Positions 7,224 through 11,830 of a DNA stretch of 11,830 nt are shown piece by piece. The first letter of the stretch is position 1. Every line of letters starts with the position of its first letter. Both the position numbers and the translations under genes were made by a program. The notes beneath the pieces are model-generated. The model worked only from the letters and a program-made list of their open reading frames with translations. It searched no databases and had not been told where the DNA came from. This DNA is from Thermoprotei archaeon (GTDB lineage: Archaea > Thermoproteota > Thermoprotei > QMSL01 > B3-G16), in assembly GCA_003649665.1 (NCBI GenBank), contig QMSL01000030.1, forward strand, positions 1 through 11,830. The letters run 5' to 3'.

Positions 7224-8787
7224 AAGCTTTATGCCTCTCCTTAGAGATATAATCTTCAACGAGTGCTTTTCTTAGCTTCATAAGTGAATCACGAAGTTCT
7301 CCTAAGCTATACACTCTAGTCACGGTACCTATTGAATCATTAAGATCTATCTCTCCTCTTTCGGCTATTATCTTAGATGCCTTTTGAAATGCTTTTTCTC
7401 TAAGCTTTTCCACCTTCTCAATATAATAATCTATTACCTTAATCATCCTCTCAATTTCCTTATTACCTATAAAGAATCTTGGCCTATGAGGAACTACTAC
7501 AGTTACTTGACCATGTTCGCTATATATTTTTATGCACTTCCACTCTATGGCTTTCCAGCCATATTTCAAAGGTATGTACGTATCTTCCTCTAGAAGGTAT
7601 GGATTGCACCTTAACAGATCGGAGTTATATGCTATATTTATTGCAAGGTTTATGTTCTTCTCGAGATCTTCTGCTGTTGTAACGGGTGTAGCAAGAATGA
7701 CATAGCCTGTCCAGTGAACTCTTTTCTCGCTTAGTTCTCTTAGTATGTTAGCTAACATATTGGGATTACTACCTCTATTTGTGAACAATAAGTCGCGTTC
7801 CGAGAAGAACTCGAAACCAACGTCCATTATGAACTTAGATCTATGCTCGCGCCTTATATTTTTAAGTATTTTAGGAATATATTCGGGTCTGGTCTGAAAC
7901 TTCATGAAACTGAATTCGTTGATTAAACCATTTTCTACAAGCTTTTTGTATAGTTTAAGGAAATTCTCGGGGGTTACGGCATCATCGACTAATGTGAAGC
8001 TTATCCTCTTTAACTTGTCCTTAAGTACATCATTAAAATATACTATTGCATTCTCCATGTCTTGTATTATCCTATCAACATCGAACTGCATAAGGCGTTG
8101 CATTAGTTCGTTAAATCGATTTGTACCATAAGTGATCTTGTATTCAGAGATCACACGTCCAATCGAGCAATATATGCACGGCGATTCATAATATTTAGGG
8201 CATGAAGCCAGAGCTCCAAGGATAGGGACGAGAAGAACTCCATCCTCTATATAATCTTCAAGAGCTAAATCCACGTGACTTATGATATCCCATTTTAGGG
8301 GTGGGATTCTATCTGGGATTTCTCCTAAGCCTGTATCCACTATGATGTCACCATCTCGATACACTATACCTTTTACTATGGATATATCCCTCCTCTTCTC
8401 AATGCATTTCACGACATCTAACATAACTCTAGGAGCTTGCATGTGAACTCCAGGTATTATTATATCAGCTGGCGCATATCTAATGTAAAGCAATGGATTT
8501 GTAGTAGGTCCCCACCCGCCCCATATCATGGGTGAATCATTAATTAAACGAACTTGCCATGCAATACTAATGTCAGCGGACATTGTATATCTATAGGATG
8601 AAAAACCGAAGAGGTCGGCATCCCTTATGGCTGAAATCCTTCCTAGATCTATGTTTTTACCTACATGAAGGTTGAGGTCAACTATTCTGACCTGATATCC
8701 GTGTTCAATAAGGGTCTGAGCTATGTATAATAAGCCTAATGGTAAGTCTCTCTCACCGTGAAGAGCAGGAAAAAGGGTAATTAACAT
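7219..8787 (-). CDS. B12-binding-domain radical SAM protein with CX7CX2C cluster motif
   Basis: This 522-residue protein has the two-part layout of cobalamin-binding radical SAM enzymes (COG1032-like). Residues 1-140 look like a B12-binding Rossmann domain: PLGLLYIAQTLIEHGYQVRIVD (broken at 16-37) and GGWGPTT at 90-96, where family members usually have GGPHAT. The 4Fe-4S motif is C196, C204 and C207, a spacing of CX7CX2C rather than the canonical CX3CX2C. The remaining barrel follows (about 210-420), with a long helical, charged C-terminus. Such enzymes use 5'-deoxyadenosyl radicals for methylation, ring formation or other C-H chemistry, including archaeal lipid and peptide modification; the substrate here is unknown. 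Start ATG 8787 is preceded by AGGTGA, which overlaps the TGA stop of the protease gene six bases upstream, so the two are translationally coupled. Confidence 0.88.
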   Translation of the reverse strand: MLITLFPALHGERDLPLGLLYIAQTLIEHGYQVRIVDLNLHVGKNIDLGRISAIRDADLFGFSSYRYTMSADISIAWQVRLINDSPMIWGGWGPTTNPLLYIRYAPADIIIPGVHMQAPRVMLDVVKCIEKRRDISIVKGIVYRDGDIIVDTGLGEIPDRIPPLKWDIISHVDLALEDYIEDGVLLVPILGALASCPKYYESPCIYCSIGRVISEYKITYGTNRFNELMQRLMQFDVDRIIQDMENAIVYFNDVLKDKLKRISFTLVDDAVTPENFLKLYKKLVENGLINEFSFMKFQTRPEYIPKILKNIRREHRSKFIMDVGFEFFSERDLLFTNRGSNPNMLANILRELSEKRVHWTGYVILATPVTTAEDLEKNINLAINIAYNSDLLRCNPYLLEEDTYIPLKYGWKAIEWKCIKIYSEHGQVTVVVPHRPRFFIGNKEIERMIKVIDYYIEKVEKLREKAFQKASKIIAERGEIDLNDSIGTVTRVYSLGELRDSLMKLRKALVEDYISKERHKAF

Positions 8788-8793
8788 TGTTGT

Positions 8794-10260
8794 TCACCTA
8801 AGGGCATGCAGAAGGCCTGAGATACATTCCTTAGCGGAGTATACTAATGGATGTTCTGTCGGAAACTTGCCTTTAAGTTGCTCAAGCCGTATGATACGCC
8901 ATGATACCGGAGGATGAGGATCCCAATTAAGCCATGATTCCAATGTTGTACGTGGGTAATCTTCTGTCAGTAATCTGCGTATCCCCATCTTCTTAAGAGC
9001 TCTTGAAAGAGCTTCAGGCTTCCCTGTTATGAGAGCTGCTTCTAGATCCGCACGTGCTTCGAAGAATTTAGCGATGAAGAATAGAGCTAATAGTGCTACG
9101 AACAAGTAGAGTAAGCTGGTGAAGAAGTTAGCTATTCCTAAATAGATAAACGTAACGAATACGAATATTCTTAATATGTATTCTCCAGTCGATAACATAA
9201 ACATCATTAATGGATCCCTATTCTTAATGTGACTGGCCTCATGCGCTAGTACGGCCTCAAGCTCTTCATCAGAAAGCAATAGTAGTAGACCGGAAGTTAT
9301 GACTAAAGTTGCGATGTCACTACCGATACCAGTGGCTGCAGCATTTGGTATCGAAGTGTTCAATATAACTATTTTCGGCATAAGAAGACCATATTTACGA
9401 AAGACCTTCCGCGTTATACCATAAACATCTATTTTCTTTATTCCAATCTTATGTAGTTCATCGATTACTAGATTGTACTTCTTAAACACCTTTTCTACGA
9501 CATCTAAGGTTATCTCCTTACCAAGAGCAAGCGTGTTAGCATATATCTCACTCTTTATCTTAAACCTTAAGGGATAATAACGCCTTAAGAAATACTTATA
9601 TTCCTGAATTGGCATCGTGTAAGTCACGATGTAAACGTACCTATTGTCCTTATTGATGCGCCAGTCCGCCATAAGTTCCATAATCTTATCGACGAAGAGT
9701 AATAGGTAAAGTTGGGAAAGGGGCATTGCGACGAATATATATGAGCCTAGTAGTACATAGAGGAAGTAGGCGAGTATTAAGGAAATAGCGAAAAGGTAAA
9801 ACATTGTCCCGTGAAAGAGCTTCTCGGTTATTTTTTGGCGAAAGGTAGCGGTTTTCTCTGGAGCAAGCTTCATTTTCTCTAGAAATACAAAGCCCACATA
9901 TGCTTCCTCACGCGAGGCTAAGTAATAGAGAGAGGCAAGTTCAATACGCCTTATCATGAATTCTACTTCTTCTTCCTTTAGCTTATCCATAAGAGGGATT
10001 ATCCAGACCTTAGGATGTTTAGAGGCTTGAAGGATTATTTCAGCAAGGGGTCCTTTACCTGGTTCCCTAACTCTGAGGACCAAAGCAGGATTCCCCATAT
10101 GCCTGGTTCTAGCAACATATTCGTAAAACTCACGCGCTCTTTTAACCATCGTTTGCTCTATGAAGCTCAGATACTTATCGTATGCAGAGGGCTCTAATGT
10201 TATGTCGTTAAGCTCAGCATAGAAGTATCTAGGTTCCTCTACGCATATTATTCTAGTCAT
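8794..10260 (-). CDS. Membrane M48-family (HtpX-like) zinc metalloprotease with long N-terminal extension
   Basis: The 488-residue protein carries the M48 catalytic motif HEASH (H340, E341, H344) and the third zinc ligand E401 in EARAD (401-405). Family hallmarks PNAAATG (305-311), VITSGLL (320-326) and DPHPPVSWRIIRLEQL (447-462) are present. Membrane segments are at about 152-172, 174-190, 364-378 and 380-398, so the active site lies next to the membrane, as in HtpX quality-control proteases. HtpX is usually near 300 residues; the first 150 residues here are an additional soluble region of unknown function. ATG 10260 is preferred to TTG 10266: no ribosome site is seen and a TATA-like box lies about 29 bases upstream, pointing to a leaderless mRNA. 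It is directly followed by the radical SAM gene. Confidence 0.92.
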   Translation of the reverse strand: MTRIICVEEPRYFYAELNDITLEPSAYDKYLSFIEQTMVKRAREFYEYVARTRHMGNPALVLRVREPGKGPLAEIILQASKHPKVWIIPLMDKLKEEEVEFMIRRIELASLYYLASREEAYVGFVFLEKMKLAPEKTATFRQKITEKLFHGTMFYLFAISLILAYFLYVLLGSYIFVAMPLSQLYLLLFVDKIMELMADWRINKDNRYVYIVTYTMPIQEYKYFLRRYYPLRFKIKSEIYANTLALGKEITLDVVEKVFKKYNLVIDELHKIGIKKIDVYGITRKVFRKYGLLMPKIVILNTSIPNAAATGIGSDIATLVITSGLLLLLSDEELEAVLAHEASHIKNRDPLMMFMLSTGEYILRIFVFVTFIYLGIANFFTSLLYLFVALLALFFIAKFFEARADLEAALITGKPEALSRALKKMGIRRLLTEDYPRTTLESWLNWDPHPPVSWRIIRLEQLKGKFPTEHPLVYSAKECISGLLHALR

Positions 10261-10284
10261 AGTCAAGAAAAAATGTACAGAAGA

Positions 10285-10293
10285 GTTAATAAG
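10285..10293 (-). promoter_or_regulatory. Putative TATA box for the protease-radical SAM operon, leaderless type
   Basis: The minus strand reads CTTATTAAC, centred about 29 bases upstream of ATG 10260, in the 49-base gap after the surface-protein gene. With no ribosome site before the ATG, a leaderless transcript is the simplest reading. Confidence 0.4.
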
Positions 10294-10309
10294 TGTAGCT
10301 AAGGTTCGC

Positions 10310-11830
10310 TTAACTTAACACTATTGACGAACTATTGTTTCGTCTCTTTAACAATATACCTATGGTTATTAGTGCAATCGCTAATACGGATACAGCGATT
10401 ATCGTTTGATTCATTTTAAGAGCTATGCCTATTATGTCGAATATCACATCTAACTTCAAGTCGAGGTCTAAGTTATCACTTAACACTACCTGCTCAGTAG
10501 TACTGACACCCTTATAGGTCGCTCTGATTAAGTAGTTGCCCTCAGGTAATTGCGGAAATATCACACTACCGTTTGCATCCACAATATCACTAAGTGTTAT
10601 GTTCGAGTCAAGACATGTTACGTTCACGACCGCGCCTATTAAAGCTTGACCACGCTTACCTACAACTCTTACCTTTAAGTCATATACTCTAGTGATTACA
10701 TCATAATGTTCTCTCAATGGAAACGTTAGGAATCCATCGAATACTCTCACCCCACGGTACACCACTGTCACTTCATAAAGCGCAGGCTTATATGGAGTGA
10801 CTATCGCCTCACCATGCACAATATCACTTGTAGACACTACTTCTCCTTTGGAGATCAATATTAACCTTCCTTCCTGCAATGGCCTTCCATTTGCATCCAT
10901 TACTCTAAACAATATACTACTCCATTTTAAGGCTAATGAGAATGATCCACTGAGCGTAGTATTGCCGTTCACTAATTGTAATAAGGCATGATCAATGCCT
11001 ATGTCAACTAAGAGGTTGCCTATCCAAGGAAGTAAGGAATCATAGTATTGAGTTACCTCCCTATTACCAGGAATCACTACTTTCTCTATGGGAGTTCCGT
11101 AAGTCTTGACTTCGAGAAAGGCGTAGGTAGAGCCCTCTAAGTCATTATTTCCAACGCTTATCGAGAGTCCCATTGGAGTCCACGTACCGACTTCCTTGTA
11201 TACGAAGGGTACTACATAAACTATTATAGGAACCTTGAGGTTGTTTATTATCTTAAATCTATCAGAGTACACTACGTATGCACGAAGTAGATACTTGGCC
11301 CTAATGAACCTTACTACAATCGTATTCTCTACTTTCTCTACCTCATCGACTAACCCCGCTTCTAATGTCACATTACCTCCTTCCTCAATATCTACAAGCG
11401 AGACTGTAGTTACTATTACTTCGGCGTGACTAAAGTGCCAACCTTCGGGAGGCGCGGGTATCGCTATTATCTGTGTATGGCTAGGAGCAATCTCATGTTT
11501 GATAAGATCGATGTTCCTGTATAGTATGCTACAGGGAGTTATGTCGCTCTCCTCGAATTCTACTATGTATATACCGAATGGGAGTGATTCGAAGCGGATT
11601 CTTACTCTCTTTGGCTCAATAACTATGTCTTCTGGGCTAAGAGATGATTGTACCTTTGGGGAAAGTATGTTTCTGTTAAGGGGATCGTATATGGCCTTGA
11701 ACCTTATGGGAAGGAACGCTGGTATCTCTAGCGTAAGGGTTACATTTTCGCTCTCAAATGGTATTGGAGGAGCAGGAACGCTTATTTCGGCACGCATACC
11801 TTCAATAGGTATCCAAGCTCTATCTACGTA
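10310..11830 (-). CDS. C-terminally anchored surface protein with Ig-like / carboxypeptidase-regulatory-like domains, 5' end cut off
   Basis: The minus-strand frame is open up to the last base of the window (506 codons seen). The ATG at 11797 has no suitably spaced ribosome site and eleven further sense codons precede it, so the true start and any signal peptide probably lie outside. The visible part is rich in beta-strand patterns. Two Ig-like modules stand out: visible residues about 305-365 (containing VMDANGRPLQEG) and about 383-452 (VRVVGKRGQALIGAVVNVT ... LPEGNYLIRATYKG), the latter like the carboxypeptidase regulatory-like fold. One membrane helix follows at about 476-494, then KRRNN and a short cytoplasmic tail. 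At least seven N-x-S/T sequons, nearly all in the extracellular part, suggest glycosylation. It is an outside-facing, single-anchored protein of unknown role; the membrane protease gene starts 49 bases downstream. Confidence 0.85.
   Translation of the reverse strand, partial: YVDRAWIPIEGMRAEISVPAPPIPFESENVTLTLEIPAFLPIRFKAIYDPLNRNILSPKVQSSLSPEDIVIEPKRVRIRFESLPFGIYIVEFEESDITPCSILYRNIDLIKHEIAPSHTQIIAIPAPPEGWHFSHAEVIVTTVSLVDIEEGGNVTLEAGLVDEVEKVENTIVVRFIRAKYLLRAYVVYSDRFKIINNLKVPIIVYVVPFVYKEVGTWTPMGLSISVGNNDLEGSTYAFLEVKTYGTPIEKVVIPGNREVTQYYDSLLPWIGNLLVDIGIDHALLQLVNGNTTLSGSFSLALKWSSILFRVMDANGRPLQEGRLILISKGEVVSTSDIVHGEAIVTPYKPALYEVTVVYRGVRVFDGFLTFPLREHYDVITRVYDLKVRVVGKRGQALIGAVVNVTCLDSNITLSDIVDANGSVIFPQLPEGNYLIRATYKGVSTTEQVVLSDNLDLDLKLDVIFDIIGIALKMNQTIIAVSVLAIALITIGILLKRRNNSSSIVLS

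Noticed and set aside
7384..8131. Several plus-strand open frames opposite the radical SAM gene
   Set aside because: They are shadows of a long gene with clear motifs on the other strand.
8788..10309. Search for a short precursor-peptide gene next to the protease and radical SAM genes
   Set aside because: The gaps of 6 and 49 bases are too short and no small open frame with a ribosome site was found, so a ribosomal peptide cluster is not supported by this window alone.
1..11830. CRISPR arrays, insertion sequences and defence-system genes
   Set aside because: No regularly spaced direct repeats, transposase motifs, terminal inverted repeats with target duplications, nucleases or toxin-antitoxin pairs were seen.

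Overview
The window looks like a piece of chromosome from a thermophilic archaeon, most likely of the TACK group (Crenarchaeota, Korarchaeota and relatives). Evidence from the sequence: a eukaryote/archaea-type ribosomal protein eL13 (L13e) gene, archaeal TATA boxes about 25-30 bases upstream of likely transcript starts, a mixture of apparently leaderless genes and genes with GGTGA or GGAGG ribosome sites, and heavy use of AGA/AGG and ATA codons. No mobile element, CRISPR array, rRNA or tRNA was seen. The exact genus cannot be fixed from this window.

Layout, left to right. All genes lie on the minus strand except eL13. (1) Positions 1-896 hold the 5' part of an unrecognised exported or membrane-anchored protein that runs off the left edge. 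(2) A 276-base non-coding gap (897-1172) carries its putative promoter and a small inverted repeat. (3) At 1173-2978 a flavodoxin-like protein is followed 24 bases later by a sulfatase/phosphodiesterase-fold hydrolase, probably one transcript. (4) At 3061-6157 a Gfo/Idh/MocA oxidoreductase is followed by an ABC-2 type exporter, ATPase then permease, with the last two overlapping. (5) At 6167-6280 is a divergent promoter region, and eL13 reads rightward (6281-6742). (6) At 6739-7182 an unrecognised 147-residue protein converges on eL13 and overlaps its stop codon. (7) At 7219-10260 a membrane M48/HtpX-type zinc protease is tightly coupled to a B12-binding radical SAM protein. (8) From 10310 to the right edge lies a large surface protein with a C-terminal membrane anchor and Ig-like repeats. 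Its frame stays open to the last base, so its N-terminus lies outside the window.

How they may work together: much of the window concerns the cell envelope (exported protein, anchored surface protein, membrane protease, ABC-2 exporter, sulfatase-fold hydrolase). The protease and radical SAM genes are separated by only six bases, and the ribosome site of the second overlaps the stop codon of the first. They are the best candidate here for an undescribed functional pair, but nothing in the sequence proves a joint pathway. Several starts were moved from upstream TTG or GTG codons to internal ATGs because these have better-placed ribosome sites or leaderless promoters.
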